The notes under the pieces: model-generated
The model's database searches: none
What the model was told of the DNA's origin: nothing
What the model saw: only the letters and a program-made list of their open reading frames with translations
Shown: positions 8,104-18,153 of the stretch, one piece after another
Position numbering within the stretch: the first letter of the stretch is position 1
Layout of the letters: every line of letters starts with the position of its first letter
Assembly: GCF_007748035.1 (NCBI RefSeq)
Contig: NZ_CP036278.1
Span: 1,426,001 to 1,490,000, forward strand
Direction of reading: 5' to 3'
Source of the DNA: Aeoliella mucimassa
Lineage (GTDB): Bacteria > Planctomycetota > Planctomycetia > Pirellulales > Lacipirellulaceae
DNA length: 64,000 nucleotides
Position numbers and translations under genes: made by a program

Positions 8104-9120
8104 CTATCTCGCCCCGCAACAGTGGAGCAACGATCGCCGGCACCTTGTACGTCGCCAGCGATGCCCTGCGCAGAAGGCGAGCGAAGCCCCTAAGGCAATC
8201 GCTGCCCCCGATGGCTCTGGTACGCGCATCTCCTGCATCTGCTCCGCGAATGCGTATCCCAGAGCTTGCTGACCAGCCCCTGAAAAATGAAGATTATCGC
8301 TTTTGAGTTCAAAGTCGTCGGTGTTCACTAGCCCCGTGTAAGGGCTTTCGGCGGCCACGGCCGCTTGAGCAGAGCTAACTCGATCGAGGTAGGTGCTGTT
8401 GAGGGCCGTCTGATTGCTCGACAACTGACCAATCACAAACGGCAGATCGCTGCCGTAGGTGGCACGGATATCGGCAATAAATCCTCTTAGATTGTCCTCA
8501 AACACGAGGCTCCGCTCGGCATGGGTGTCGGCTTCGCCTTGCATCCAAATCATCCCCTCAAGACATAACTCAAGAGTGCCGGTGGTGCCGAAGTCGCCCC
8601 GAGGCGAAGGCGAGTTGCCGTTCAGGTTTTCGTCGGACTGAATGGTCTCCATGCCATGCTCTACGACGTACTGGAAGATTTTATAGACATCCCCGTCGCC
8701 CGAAGTGGTTGTATCGCCGCCCGCTTTCCACTGGCTAAAAAGGTTGGTATCCCCTTGAGCGTATTTAATGATGGCGACTTTCTCCCCACGGGCTGCGTGG
8801 TAGTCGGCCATTGCTCGCCCAAAGGTGATCTCCGGTCCGAATTGGTTGGTTCTCGAGTTGCCAGGCTGGAGGAAGTCGTACATCAACGTTATCTGGCTGG
8901 GACTCGAATGGCTATTTGAAGTTCCCTTTCCCCAGTAAAAGGGAATGTCCGACTGCGAACCGTTTAGCTCTGCTGGCAAGTCATTGTTTGGTGCACGCCC
9001 ATCCGCATTTGACTGACCGCCCACTAGATAGACATGAATTTTCTCTGCGTGTAACGTGCTAGGAAGTAGTGCAATTGCCATCAAGAGAACGGCCATCGAT
9101 CGTCTGGCAGGTGCTGCCAT
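8104..9120 (-). CDS. SASA-family (sialate O-acetylesterase-like) carbohydrate esterase with PEP-CTERM tail
   Basis: A secreted esterase of the SASA/DUF303 group (SGNH fold), which removes acetyl groups from sugars. The catalytic serine sits in YLVGGQSNADGR near the mature N-terminus, and the His-containing block DNLHFSGAGQQALG lies near the end. A central GMIWMQGEADT matches the conserved WxQGExD motif. The start chosen at 9120 gives a normal signal peptide (MAAPARRSMAVLLMAIALLP, cleavage after LHA). In-frame ATGs at 9198 and 9222 are possible and would give a long N-region. The C-terminus has VPEPSGAAIALGASLAFCAG then arginines, a PEP-CTERM sorting signal, followed by a short extra tail (SLLHCCGAR) not usual for the motif. 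It is probably surface-sorted by an exosortase. Confidence 0.85.
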   Translation of the reverse strand: MAAPARRSMAVLLMAIALLPSTLHAEKIHVYLVGGQSNADGRAPNNDLPAELNGSQSDIPFYWGKGTSNSHSSPSQITLMYDFLQPGNSRTNQFGPEITFGRAMADYHAARGEKVAIIKYAQGDTNLFSQWKAGGDTTTSGDGDVYKIFQYVVEHGMETIQSDENLNGNSPSPRGDFGTTGTLELCLEGMIWMQGEADTHAERSLVFEDNLRGFIADIRATYGSDLPFVIGQLSSNQTALNSTYLDRVSSAQAAVAAESPYTGLVNTDDFELKSDNLHFSGAGQQALGYAFAEQMQEMRVPEPSGAAIALGASLAFCAGHRWRRTRCRRSLLHCCGAR

Positions 9121-9313
9121 CTGCAATGCCAGGCGTTTACCTTTCCAGGACAGAGCGAAAGCCGCTGCCGCACGTTGCAGTACTTGGTGCGCGTTCATAA
9201 GTTGGTTCAATAGGGAGCTCATCACTTCGTCACAATCTATCGTTGGTAAATCAAGGGAGTAATAAGGAACCGCTGGCCGAACCGTTGGGTGCGACCAGCG
9301 GCGATAGAGAGTC

Positions 9314-10210
9314 TTAGACACGTCGGCGCGTTACTAAGTATCCGCAGGCGCCTAACAACAGCAGTAGGACACTGGTGGGTTCGGGCACCCCAACTCCGAG
9401 CGCCTGAGCCCTATTGAGCACCTCTTGTTCTGTGAGAACAGTTGTGTAGAGAGCGGCTTCATCAATCACTCCGTCAAACGGGGAGTAAAGACTACCGCGT
9501 AGATTCATTGCTCCAAAATACGGGGCGTAGTTGAACTCGGAGGAGAAGTTCGAGGGAGCCTGGGATCCCCCATTGAATAGCAGTTCTTGGGGCATTCCAT
9601 CGGCATAAGCTTTCAGGCGATCCGTGAGTTCAGCTCCTGTTTGGTCATAAGTCCAGAGCAGATGGTGATGGGAACCGTCGAGGAGGGTTGCATCATCGAA
9701 ATATCCTCCAATGATCTTGCCGGAGTCATCACGAATATAGAAGCGAAACCTTCCTGGCTCGCCATCGTTGATGGATACGTGAGAGTTGGTGGTCAATCCA
9801 TCATTCGCAGAGCCGTAGAGCATTATTCTGTTGTCGGTATTGGTCCCACTGAATACAAACTCGTAAGTCGAATTCCCCAGGAAAGAAGAGAACGGCTTGG
9901 CGGCATCGGGTGTCGCAAGGTACTGCGACGATCCGCGAGAAAAGGCAACCGCGTCGTCACTGCCTAATCCTCCACCAGTAGTGCCCAATAGGGGGGAGTT
10001 TACATAGGTTCCATCCATCGCACTGGCGCCAGCGTCGGCGGCCACGTCGCCGGTGCTTTCACCAAAGCGATAATAGAGGAATGGATTGTCGGAGAGCACT
10101 TCAGCTGCGTAACTCGGAGGAGCAGCCAAACTCACATTGCCACAGGCCGTACCAACGGCAAGTAACGACAGCAATATAAGAGTGGGGCGAAAGCTTCGGT
10201 CAAAGATCAT
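9314..10210 (-). CDS. LamG-domain PEP-CTERM protein
   Basis: A 298-residue exported protein. The start at 10210 (MIFDRSFRPTL) has AAGGA about 10 bases upstream and gives a signal peptide ending near VSLA. Residues ~35-260 form a LamG/concanavalin-like carbohydrate-binding domain, with LYYRFGEST at its start and SPFDGVIDEAALYTTVL near its end. The tail VPEPTSVLLLLLGACGYL followed by TRRRV is a complete PEP-CTERM signal. It is a close paralogue of the N-terminal LamG domain of the next upstream gene (10375-14367, same strand), so the two arose by duplication. Ligand unknown. Confidence 0.85.
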   Translation of the reverse strand: MIFDRSFRPTLILLSLLAVGTACGNVSLAAPPSYAAEVLSDNPFLYYRFGESTGDVAADAGASAMDGTYVNSPLLGTTGGGLGSDDAVAFSRGSSQYLATPDAAKPFSSFLGNSTYEFVFSGTNTDNRIMLYGSANDGLTTNSHVSINDGEPGRFRFYIRDDSGKIIGGYFDDATLLDGSHHHLLWTYDQTGAELTDRLKAYADGMPQELLFNGGSQAPSNFSSEFNYAPYFGAMNLRGSLYSPFDGVIDEAALYTTVLTEQEVLNRAQALGVGVPEPTSVLLLLLGACGYLVTRRRV

Positions 10211-10374
10211 TATGCTTTTCCTTGGGTGTGGTACTGACATGAAGAGGGGAAGTGAAACAGCCTCATTGAGAAGGGACGCAGGGGCCATGCAAAAGGGCGG
10301 ATGCAAAGACTCCAGCAGCGACCGGCGAGCTGCTGCCCTATGCCCGCCGGCCGCTACCTGAGAAGTGAAGAATC

Positions 10375-13300
10375 TTACTTGCGTTGCTTGAACAGCATTC
10401 CGGCGATGCCTAGGCAACCAATCAGCAGGGTAATACTGCCAGGTTCGGGCACGGCGACCGAACCATTGGCGATGGTTCCAGGCGTTGATGCGCCGAAGTT
10501 GTTCTTCCATGCGGTATAGTCACCGGCGTCAACAAGGCCGGAATTGTCCCCCGTGCCGGGCGGTAGAACCGACTCGTCGGCGCCCAGGTTATCACGCCAA
10601 ACGGTGTAATCGGCCAAGTTGACGATTCCGTCGCCGTTGAAGTCGCCGGCGAGGTTGAGCGAAACAATAGCCAATTCGCCCGTTAGCAACAGATTGGTCG
10701 TATCCCAGTCCAGACCGCTAGCCAGTACCGGCAACACGAGGCTGTCGAACGCTCCGGTCACGGATTCGGGATCGAAGTTCAGCACATCAAATACGTCGCC
10801 CACATTAAAGACGGCATCTGCCAGTTCGGTAAGCTGGAATATACCATCGGCGGTAAAGGCTCCCGCCACCGTGACCGTGCTATGCTCTCCCTCCGACTGC
10901 ACGAACAATTCCAGCGTGGAACTATTAGCCAAAGCGAGGTCGCCGGCCACGTTAAGATCAGCCAGATTATCGAATCCATCAACGATATTCCCTTGAAGAT
11001 TGTCGACGGCTACGTTGGTCGCGCTACCAGTGGACCTTGTTGCAAAGAGCTCAATCGACAGTTCTCGCGTCCCAATCGGCACGTAGGCCGTGAGGTTCGT
11101 TTCACGCCAAGCCGAACCGGTATTGCCGTAGTTTGCGGGGTCGGCAAAGCCGAGGCTGTTACCGCTGCCATCGAGAAACTCAACGCGCATCTCGCCCTTA
11201 TCGTTACCATCGGTGCCAGCATACATAAGGGACAAAGCAATGGTCTGACCGCCCGCATCGATCGCAGTGCTATGAGCAGAAACATTGAGCGACTGAGTGA
11301 TGCTGGAGTCGGTGGCCCCCGCTGGAGCTCCTGCGCTATTTCGGTTGGCACTTAAGATCAACGATCCATTGGCATCCACGGGATTGGGGTCGTCGGTGCC
11401 ATCACTCAACCACCAACCGGGGGTCGCTCCCGAGCCGCTGGTCCAGCCGGCAATCGGGGTAAGTTCCGAATCGTTGTCGGTGCCTGTTTCGAAGTCGCCA
11501 TTCACAATCGGCAGCGGAGTACTTCCCGCACTCTTGCTGCCGACCGCCAGTAGGCCTGAGTTGCTGATGTCGCCGGTGGAGGCATCGACCAAGTAACTGG
11601 TCGAGGCACCAGAAGCCACGGTAGTGGCACCAGAATAGTTGTTGCCAGTGTTGCCGAAGTAAACGGTCCCGGATTCGATATTCACCTCACCGCTGCCGGC
11701 AATGCCTCCATCGCCAACCAACGTATAGCTCTTCGACGAACCAGCAAACGTCACCGAGCCTGCATAGCGATCTCCATCCACACTGACAATCGTAGAACCA
11801 GTAGCCGAGTCGTCGAACACGACGTGGTCGAGGTCTTGATACTGTTTATCTCCCTCTTGCCAGTTTTGGCTCGAAGCAACATCCCAGACCGAGGTGGTTC
11901 CGTTCCAAGTACGCGTAGCAGACGAACCGGAAATGACTACCTGCACCTGCCCCGCGGTCGATCCATTGATCGACGCGGTTTGTCGTGTGGTCAGCTGATT
12001 GCCAGATGGGTCAGTAATGTTTGCGGCTACTGAGTTCAAAGAGCTGTTGGTGCCAGAAGAATAGGTCACTAGCGTCTTCGAACCGACGTCCAGATAACCA
12101 TGGGCGGGAGTGATGTTGAACGTAAAGTCAGTTGTCGAAGCGGTAAACGAGCCCGAGACCGACAGAAGGTCGCCACTAGTATCGGCGTCGTTACCAACGT
12201 CAAAGGCCCACGCGCCACCGCCATCGCCCGCCAAAAGCCGGGCGTTGCCAATGATCGAAAGCGTGCCAACTTCTCCGTCGCTATCTCCTGGCACCAGGCT
12301 GCCATCGTCGTAGAAGTCGACCGATTTGTTGGTTGTGCCGGCTTGGGCGTCGATGGTACCACCACCTCGGATCACGCCGCTAATGGTTTGCTGATAGTTG
12401 GTAAACGAAGAGACGTCCAGCGTCGCCCCCGACTTAATGGTAATGTTCTCGCTCAACAGTTCGCCGGTGTTGCCCGAGCCGGTCACCACCATGGTGCCTT
12501 CTTCAACAACGGTGTCCCCGTACCAGTAATGGGCCGACTCGCTCGAAGTATAGCCAATCGTGAGTGTGCCGGAACCTTGCTTGACGACGCTGACGTTCTT
12601 GTCGTGCGAATTGGTGAAGGTCACTTGTCCCGACGCCAGATTGACCTCTCCATCGGTAATGTAACTTGAGATGACGGTGTTTCCAGCTCCAGAGAACACG
12701 AGTGTATGCGGATCGGAATCGTCCGAGGCGTACACCTTATCGATGGTGAGTGTTCCCGAAGCCGACTCGATGTTGAACAGAGGGTTGTTGACCGTGCCGT
12801 CCGCAAAAATGTAACCATTCCAGGCGTTATTGCCACTGCTGGTAAGAGCAATGTCTTCCGTCGTGCGGCCTTCGAAGTCGAGTACCTCATTCGCAATCGT
12901 TACTCCACCGGTAAGGGCAAGCTTGCCAGTGCTGTTTGATTCGATCTCCGTTTCGGCAGCTAGGGTGCCACCGACACCCAGGGCGCCATTGTTCGATATC
13001 GCGAGAGTGCCGCCTTGAACGCGTATGACTCCGCCAAAGGTGGGGTTGCTACGGTTGATGCTGACCGTTTCTTCGGGAAGCAGGGTATAATCCATTTGGA
13101 AGATCGCCTCGCCATCGCCGGAGGTCTCGCCAGTCAGTTCCGTAGCAAACACGCCGCTGGCACCGGTTTGCAGCAACAGCCTGGCGCCACCGCTGATATT
13201 CACTACGCCACTGGCCTGGTTGTCGACTGCATCCAGGTTGTTAATGATCACCTGGCCGCCTTGAATGGTGGTTTGCCCGGTGTAGCCCTTGGCTCCGTCG

Positions 13301-14367
13301 AGTACGAGTGCCCCCCCTCCGGTTTTCAACACGCCTGTGCTACCAAGCACGTCGGCAGAAATGGTATGTACGTCCCGGTTGACATGGACTTCCGCGTCAC
13401 CAGTCAGGGTCAAGGCGGCAGGGCCAGCAAGCTCGAATTGCAGACTGCTGTTGAACGACAAGTTGCCAAGGGTGACGGGGCTGTCCAGCGTCACCTCCGC
13501 CGGTGCGTTGGTTGAAGAAAGGGTCTGCGCAAACAGGGCGGTAGAGCTCGGAACGACGCCGTTAGCCCAATTGGCGGCATTGTTGAAGCTGCCACCCTTA
13601 TTGAGGATCCAATAATCAGGAATATTCATACCCAACGAAATAGCTCGTGCGCTCGCATCCTGGGCATCCAGTACCGAGGCGTAGAGGGCGGCTTCGTCGA
13701 GCAATCCGTCGAACGGCGAGTAGATACTGCCGCGGTTATTCAAGGCTCCAAAGTACGGAGCATACTGAAACTCAGAGGAGAAGTCGGACGGTGCCTTCGA
13801 GCCACCGTTAAAGGTAAAACCTACTGGTACTCCGTCCACATAAGCCTTCAGGCGATCCGTCAACTCGGCACCTGTTTGATCGTAGGTCCAGATCAAATGG
13901 TGATAGGAACCGTCTAGCAGGCTGGCGTCGTCGAAATACCCTCCGATAAAATCGCCTGATTCGTCCCGTAAATACAAGCGGAATCGTCCCTGCGCACCAT
14001 CGTTGATGGAGATGTGCGAATTGGTATGTGATCCATCATTCGCACTGCCGTACAGCATGACTCTGTTGTCGACATTCGTCCCATTAAACACAAACTCGTA
14101 GGAGGCACTTCCGAGCGAGTTAGAGAACGCCTTAGAGCCCTCGGGGGCAGCCAGGTACTGCTCCGTCGCCCGATCCAACGAATGGCTGCTAGAGTCGGTG
14201 GCAGCAGTGCCACTGACTTCATTGAACCTGTAGTACACAAACGGATTGTCGGCCAACACCTCCGATTCATAACTGGGAGGGGCGGAAACTGCGGAAGGTC
14301 CCAGTAGCAGTGACAACAGCACTAGCAGGGGGGCTGAAAGTGCAAGAGGGATGGCTCGCCTGCGCAT
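10375..14367 (-). CDS. Large LamG / autotransporter-associated beta-strand repeat protein with dockerin-like repeat and PEP-CTERM tail
   Basis: A 1330-residue exported surface protein. It has a signal peptide (residues 1-28), a LamG domain (~30-240) and a long beta-helical region with PATR-type repeats, for example GVLKTGGGALVLDGAKGYTG and VVKQGSGTLTIGY. Next come a carbohydrate-binding-like segment (~950-1130) and a dockerin/EF-hand-like calcium-binding stretch (FNGDGIVNLADYTVWRDNLG with a second, weaker repeat). It ends in the sorting tail VPEPGSITLLIGCLGIAGML plus FKQRK. GGAG lies about 10 bases before the ATG. The LamG part resembles the downstream neighbour but lacks about 25 residues of it. 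Likely a structural or adhesive cell-surface protein. Confidence 0.88.
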   Translation of the reverse strand: MRRRAIPLALSAPLLVLLSLLLGPSAVSAPPSYESEVLADNPFVYYRFNEVSGTAATDSSSHSLDRATEQYLAAPEGSKAFSNSLGSASYEFVFNGTNVDNRVMLYGSANDGSHTNSHISINDGAQGRFRLYLRDESGDFIGGYFDDASLLDGSYHHLIWTYDQTGAELTDRLKAYVDGVPVGFTFNGGSKAPSDFSSEFQYAPYFGALNNRGSIYSPFDGLLDEAALYASVLDAQDASARAISLGMNIPDYWILNKGGSFNNAANWANGVVPSSTALFAQTLSSTNAPAEVTLDSPVTLGNLSFNSSLQFELAGPAALTLTGDAEVHVNRDVHTISADVLGSTGVLKTGGGALVLDGAKGYTGQTTIQGGQVIINNLDAVDNQASGVVNISGGARLLLQTGASGVFATELTGETSGDGEAIFQMDYTLLPEETVSINRSNPTFGGVIRVQGGTLAISNNGALGVGGTLAAETEIESNSTGKLALTGGVTIANEVLDFEGRTTEDIALTSSGNNAWNGYIFADGTVNNPLFNIESASGTLTIDKVYASDDSDPHTLVFSGAGNTVISSYITDGEVNLASGQVTFTNSHDKNVSVVKQGSGTLTIGYTSSESAHYWYGDTVVEEGTMVVTGSGNTGELLSENITIKSGATLDVSSFTNYQQTISGVIRGGGTIDAQAGTTNKSVDFYDDGSLVPGDSDGEVGTLSIIGNARLLAGDGGGAWAFDVGNDADTSGDLLSVSGSFTASTTDFTFNITPAHGYLDVGSKTLVTYSSGTNSSLNSVAANITDPSGNQLTTRQTASINGSTAGQVQVVISGSSATRTWNGTTSVWDVASSQNWQEGDKQYQDLDHVVFDDSATGSTIVSVDGDRYAGSVTFAGSSKSYTLVGDGGIAGSGEVNIESGTVYFGNTGNNYSGATTVASGASTSYLVDASTGDISNSGLLAVGSKSAGSTPLPIVNGDFETGTDNDSELTPIAGWTSGSGATPGWWLSDGTDDPNPVDANGSLILSANRNSAGAPAGATDSSITQSLNVSAHSTAIDAGGQTIALSLMYAGTDGNDKGEMRVEFLDGSGNSLGFADPANYGNTGSAWRETNLTAYVPIGTRELSIELFATRSTGSATNVAVDNLQGNIVDGFDNLADLNVAGDLALANSSTLELFVQSEGEHSTVTVAGAFTADGIFQLTELADAVFNVGDVFDVLNFDPESVTGAFDSLVLPVLASGLDWDTTNLLLTGELAIVSLNLAGDFNGDGIVNLADYTVWRDNLGADESVLPPGTGDNSGLVDAGDYTAWKNNFGASTPGTIANGSVAVPEPGSITLLIGCLGIAGMLFKQRK

Positions 14368-14989
14368 AATCCTATAACTCCAAAGAAGATGGCCTCGATA
14401 AGGAATCGTTACGATATATGGGGGTTCAGGAGTACGAACACGCGTACTTCTACGACAACATCAGCATGCTTCTTGATAAGCTCGTTGACCAAGAACCAGA
14501 GCGTAACGCGCGCTAAAGTAAGTGGGAGACAGGGACTTGTTGCTTACAGCAACCACTTCCCACCTCCCAGGTGGTCATCGGGCTCTAAAAAGGCTGCGTT
14601 GCTTTGGGAGGGGCTTTAAATCTACCCCTAGTTATCCACTTCAGAAGCTGGGGATAAGTCGAAGTATTTCCAAGGATTTGAAACACTAAGCCGCCTGGCT
14701 TCACCCGATTTCGCACGATGACCAGAGATTTTGCCAAGCAATTTCTGCGAAAGGCAAAAAAACTATCGAGCCGACTGGCCTGACGGTAAACCGAAGGAAT
14801 CGATCGCTTCCAACTTGATTGATTGTCGATTCTTTGGGTTCCTGAGAAAAAACATGGCAAAATCCGGCGCCTGCTCGCGAGTGTTTGTAGGCGGCTCGTT
14901 TTACCATGTAGCCTACTCGAAACTCATCCGAAGCCAGTTCGTATTGCTCGGCTTCCTTAGGTCATTCGACGAGTGGTGAAGGTCTACCG
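14368..14989. other. Long intergenic region upstream of the sigma-factor gene
   Basis: It separates the leftward LamG/PATR gene from the rightward sigma factor, so it must hold promoters for both. Apart from the small reading frame at 14418-14516 I see no gene, RNA or clear palindrome. The sigma-factor ribosome site (GAAGG) is at 14978-14982. Confidence 0.4.
14418..14516 (+). CDS. Possible 32-residue peptide or gene remnant
   Basis: The frame starting ATGGGGGTT reads MGVQEYEHAYFYDNIS, then MLLDKLVDQEPERNAR and TAA. Its composition is protein-like (acidic and aromatic helix), unlike other frames in this gap. AGGA at 14401-14404 is rather far from the ATG (13 bases). It could be a true small protein or the 3' end of a decayed gene. 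I recognise no family. Confidence 0.25.
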   Translation: MGVQEYEHAYFYDNISMLLDKLVDQEPERNAR

Positions 14990-15523
14990 ATGATAAGCGG
15001 AAATGTTTCTCGAGATGACGAAGGCTTCGTCACTGCAATAGCACAGAGCCAGAGGGATCTACGTGCCTTCATTGTGAGTCTGATACCACACTCGGTGGAT
15101 GCTGATGACGTACTTCAAGAAGTCAACTTGGCTCTCTGGCGGAAGAGGCATACCTACGACTCCGAGCAGCTCTTTCTACGCTGGGCGATTGGGTTTGCTG
15201 CCATGGAGGTTCGCAGCTTTCGAAGTCGCGACGCCAAAAGCCGGCTGTGGTACAGCGAAGAGGCAATCATGGCGCTCACGTCCGACTGGACGGCGACTGA
15301 TAGCTTCCGCGAAGAGACTCATCGTATGTTGAGTGGCTGTATCGACAAATTGGGCGATCAACAGCGCAGCTTTATCGAAGAACGATATCGAAACCAAGCC
15401 AGCGTTAAGCAGATTGCGACACAGACGGGAAAACCCGCCAGTACTGTTTATAAGATCCTAGCTAAGTCGATCCGTGCTCTTCGCGAATGCGTTAAGCGAT
15501 CACAGCGTGAACAATTCGGGTGA
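14990..15523 (+). CDS. ECF RNA polymerase sigma factor, Rhodopirellula/Verrucomicrobium type
   Basis: A 177-residue sigma-70 family factor. Region 2 is seen in DADDVLQEVNLALWRKRH (core binding and -10 recognition). Region 4 is the helix-turn-helix SVKQIATQTGKPASTVYKIL near residues 135-160. It resembles the TIGR02989 family that planctomycetes pair with FecR-like membrane proteins. GAAGG lies 7 bases before the ATG. The FecR gene follows after 7 bases, so the two are cotranscribed and FecR is the likely partner or anti-sigma regulator. Confidence 0.92.
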   Translation: MISGNVSRDDEGFVTAIAQSQRDLRAFIVSLIPHSVDADDVLQEVNLALWRKRHTYDSEQLFLRWAIGFAAMEVRSFRSRDAKSRLWYSEEAIMALTSDWTATDSFREETHRMLSGCIDKLGDQQRSFIEERYRNQASVKQIATQTGKPASTVYKILAKSIRALRECVKRSQREQFG

Positions 15524-15530
15524 TTCAACC

Positions 15531-17042
15531 ATGGAAACATCGTCAACAAACCATCCGTTCGACGAGAATCGGCTCGTGGATCTCGCCCTAGCGAGTTGCA
15601 GCGGGGCGATTGCGGAGGAGGAAGTGCAAGAGCTGTCGGCGTTGCTCACGGCGAGCCCTCATGCGCGCATGAAGTACTTCGAGGTGATGGCTGTTCACAC
15701 TGAGCTTGAATGGTCGCTACGCAAGAACATACAGACCACGATGCCACCAGATTGCGACGTCTCATTGTTTGCCGACTTGAATAGTGTTCCAAGTAAGTGG
15801 GAAATGGGCTCGATGTGGCGGCTCGGCATTGCTGCGAGTCTGCTGGCAGTCATTTGCTGTGTCTTGTGGCTCCGGTGGCGAGACCAGGGCGAGTTCCTTG
15901 CGGGGCAGAAGACGATTCCGCCAAGCGTGCCGGTGGAGACCGTCAACTACGTCGGCACCATTACACCATTGATGGCTAAGGTGGATTGGACCGTAGGGCG
16001 TTCGAATGCAAGCCATACGAACGAAGTGCTCCAGGGCGACACGCTCTGGCTCAGGGAGGGCGCCATCGAATTGCGGATGGTCTCGAACGCGGTAGCAGTG
16101 CTGGAGTCTCCTGTCATTATGCAGATCGTTTCCGCAGATCGCATTCGCATGATTGACGGCGATGTAATGATCAACGTCCCCAGCGAGGCCGAAGGGTTTA
16201 CGATCGAGTCGGAGGCCGCCGAAGTGCTCCACTTGGGCGCGGAATGTTCTGTCGGAGTCGAGGCGGGCAGCACCAACGTGGTGGTGTTTGATGGCGATCT
16301 CGAACTGCGATTTAAGGTCATGCCAAACGACGACGGGGCGAAACCAAGAGAAGTTCTTAAAAAATTGCGTGCGGGAGAGGCGGTGCAAGTCACTCGCGCC
16401 GGAACTCTATCTCGAATTGTTGATGTGCAGCGGCTTGGAGTAGGTCGACATGCTGTCGACAAAAATGAGAACGTGATTGCCTCGGTGACGGACAACAACG
16501 TACGCGAAGACTTGTGGAGCTTTTACGAGATCGTACCTAACGGTTTACAAGAGGATGCGTTGGCTTACGTCGATCGCCCTTCGCATGAATGGAACGGAGT
16601 AACTGCCGCGGGCATTCCCGAGTATCTGATTGGCGCGGAGCTAGTTAAGACGTTCAACAATGACAAAATGATCGGGCCACTCAATATCAGCCTTACACTT
16701 GCCCAGCCAGCAATCGTTTATGTGTTTCTGGATGAACGAATCACCACACCAGAGTGGTTAGTGGAGTCTTTTGAGAATACTGGCGACGAGATTGGTCTCG
16801 ATGAAGGTGAGTTCCTCATTCCCGGTTCGGGAGTGGCTACTGACGTAGGGCCAGGTAAGAGTATTGAGCGTCGATTCTCCGTGTGGAGAAAAGTGATGCC
16901 AAAGGGAGGGGTTGCCAATCTGGGACCTAATGGTCCGCTGATTAGTACCGGAAAACGTCATAAGAGCTTGAAAGCCGGGGCCAACATGTACGGCGTGGCG
17001 GCCGTGCCATTGACGGTTGAGCCAACAGCACCGAATCGCTAG
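15531..17042 (+). CDS. FecR-domain membrane protein, likely sigma-factor regulator
   Basis: A 503-residue protein. An N-terminal cytoplasmic part of about 100 residues (DENRLVDLALASCSGAIAEE, the usual zinc-finger-less anti-sigma-like helix bundle) is followed by one membrane segment (LGIAASLLAVICCVLWLRW, ~residues 100-118). A periplasmic FecR beta domain follows, with GDTLWLREGAIELRMVSNAV and a later VESP block. The C-terminal ~170 residues show no domain I can name. The start at 15531 (METSSTNHPF) is preferred because a longer frame would overlap the sigma gene. This is the standard planctomycete sigma-FecR pair; no LamG domain is attached. Confidence 0.85.
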   Translation: METSSTNHPFDENRLVDLALASCSGAIAEEEVQELSALLTASPHARMKYFEVMAVHTELEWSLRKNIQTTMPPDCDVSLFADLNSVPSKWEMGSMWRLGIAASLLAVICCVLWLRWRDQGEFLAGQKTIPPSVPVETVNYVGTITPLMAKVDWTVGRSNASHTNEVLQGDTLWLREGAIELRMVSNAVAVLESPVIMQIVSADRIRMIDGDVMINVPSEAEGFTIESEAAEVLHLGAECSVGVEAGSTNVVVFDGDLELRFKVMPNDDGAKPREVLKKLRAGEAVQVTRAGTLSRIVDVQRLGVGRHAVDKNENVIASVTDNNVREDLWSFYEIVPNGLQEDALAYVDRPSHEWNGVTAAGIPEYLIGAELVKTFNNDKMIGPLNISLTLAQPAIVYVFLDERITTPEWLVESFENTGDEIGLDEGEFLIPGSGVATDVGPGKSIERRFSVWRKVMPKGGVANLGPNGPLISTGKRHKSLKAGANMYGVAAVPLTVEPTAPNR

Positions 17043-17163
17043 TGAGCGACGTCAGGTCTTCTCCCTCCTGGGGGTCGATGCGCACAAGCTGTCTTCGCAT
17101 TGGTTGCTAACCCTTCACACTCCTATTCACATTGTTTCACAACTCATTATTAGGGTAGGTACT

Positions 17164-18153
17164 ATGGCCTGTACTTGGCGGTACAAACGTGGTTTTACAT
17201 TGGTCGAGCTATTGGTGGTGATAGCAATCATCGGTATCCTCGTGGCGCTTCTGCTCCCTGCTGTCCAAGCTGCGCGAGAAGCGGCTCGGCGGATTCAGTG
17301 TACGAATCAGTTAAAGCAAATAGCCTTGGCGATACAGAACTATTCCGATACGAATAAGTGTTATCCTCAGGGGCGAGCTGGATGCGATGGTGCCAGTCTC
17401 ACGGATGCTGCCAATGCCGGCTTGTCGACCTCGGGTTGGGACAACAGCAGGTCTTACAGCGGGTTTGTTCAGATCCTTCCTTTTATGGAGCAGGGTGCTC
17501 TCTACGACGCGATCGACCTGGATCATTTCTGGAGCTCTCCAGGGGTGCCTGAACGCATCGGCGACGACACGCACTCCGTGGCCCATCAAGCCATCGTCGC
17601 TACGGTTATCGAGGCCTACAACTGTCCCTCCGATTCGCGTCCGAAGTCAGTGGATTGGGGCAATGGCCCCGAGGCGGTTGGTAGCTATGCACTCTGCATG
17701 GGATCGAATGGTCCCACCTATGGCTGGGCCTCCCTTCCTGTGAAGGTCGATAACACAGGAGTGTTCCTCTACGCGCGAAAGATCAAGCCTAGACAGATAA
17801 CCGATGGACTCAGCCGCACAATGTTTGTGGGCGAAACGATCGATGGACACGAGAAAGCCACTTCCAATCGCTGGACCGCTGCGGCTCGCCATCAGGACAG
17901 CTTGAGGTCGACTGAAAACCCACTAAATACACCCCCCGGCTACGGCACACCCTATACCGCGTATGGATACACAACCAATGGAGCATTTGCCAGTCGCCAC
18001 CCAGATGGTGGATTGTTTGCGTTCGGCGACGGACACGTTGAGTTCCTCAACGACAGCATTGACATCTGGACTTACCGAACTCTCTCCACGCGAGCCAATG
18101 GGGACTTGGAAGGAATCGATGACACCGTAGACGACACGCCTACCCCTCGCTAG
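17164..18153 (+). CDS. DUF1559 protein with type IV pilin-like N-terminus
   Basis: A 329-residue protein with the prepilin motif [20 protein letters not shown] at residues 9-28, so it is processed and inserted like a pseudopilin. The DUF1559 body follows, ending in H-X9-DG (HPDGGLFAFGDGHVEFL). It starts at the ATG at 17164, just after GGTAGG. DUF1559 is hugely expanded in planctomycetes and its role is unproven. It lies 121 bp after the FecR gene in the same direction and is probably part of the sigma-FecR cassette. Confidence 0.92.
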   Translation: MACTWRYKRGFTLVELLVVIAIIGILVALLLPAVQAAREAARRIQCTNQLKQIALAIQNYSDTNKCYPQGRAGCDGASLTDAANAGLSTSGWDNSRSYSGFVQILPFMEQGALYDAIDLDHFWSSPGVPERIGDDTHSVAHQAIVATVIEAYNCPSDSRPKSVDWGNGPEAVGSYALCMGSNGPTYGWASLPVKVDNTGVFLYARKIKPRQITDGLSRTMFVGETIDGHEKATSNRWTAAARHQDSLRSTENPLNTPPGYGTPYTAYGYTTNGAFASRHPDGGLFAFGDGHVEFLNDSIDIWTYRTLSTRANGDLEGIDDTVDDTPTPR

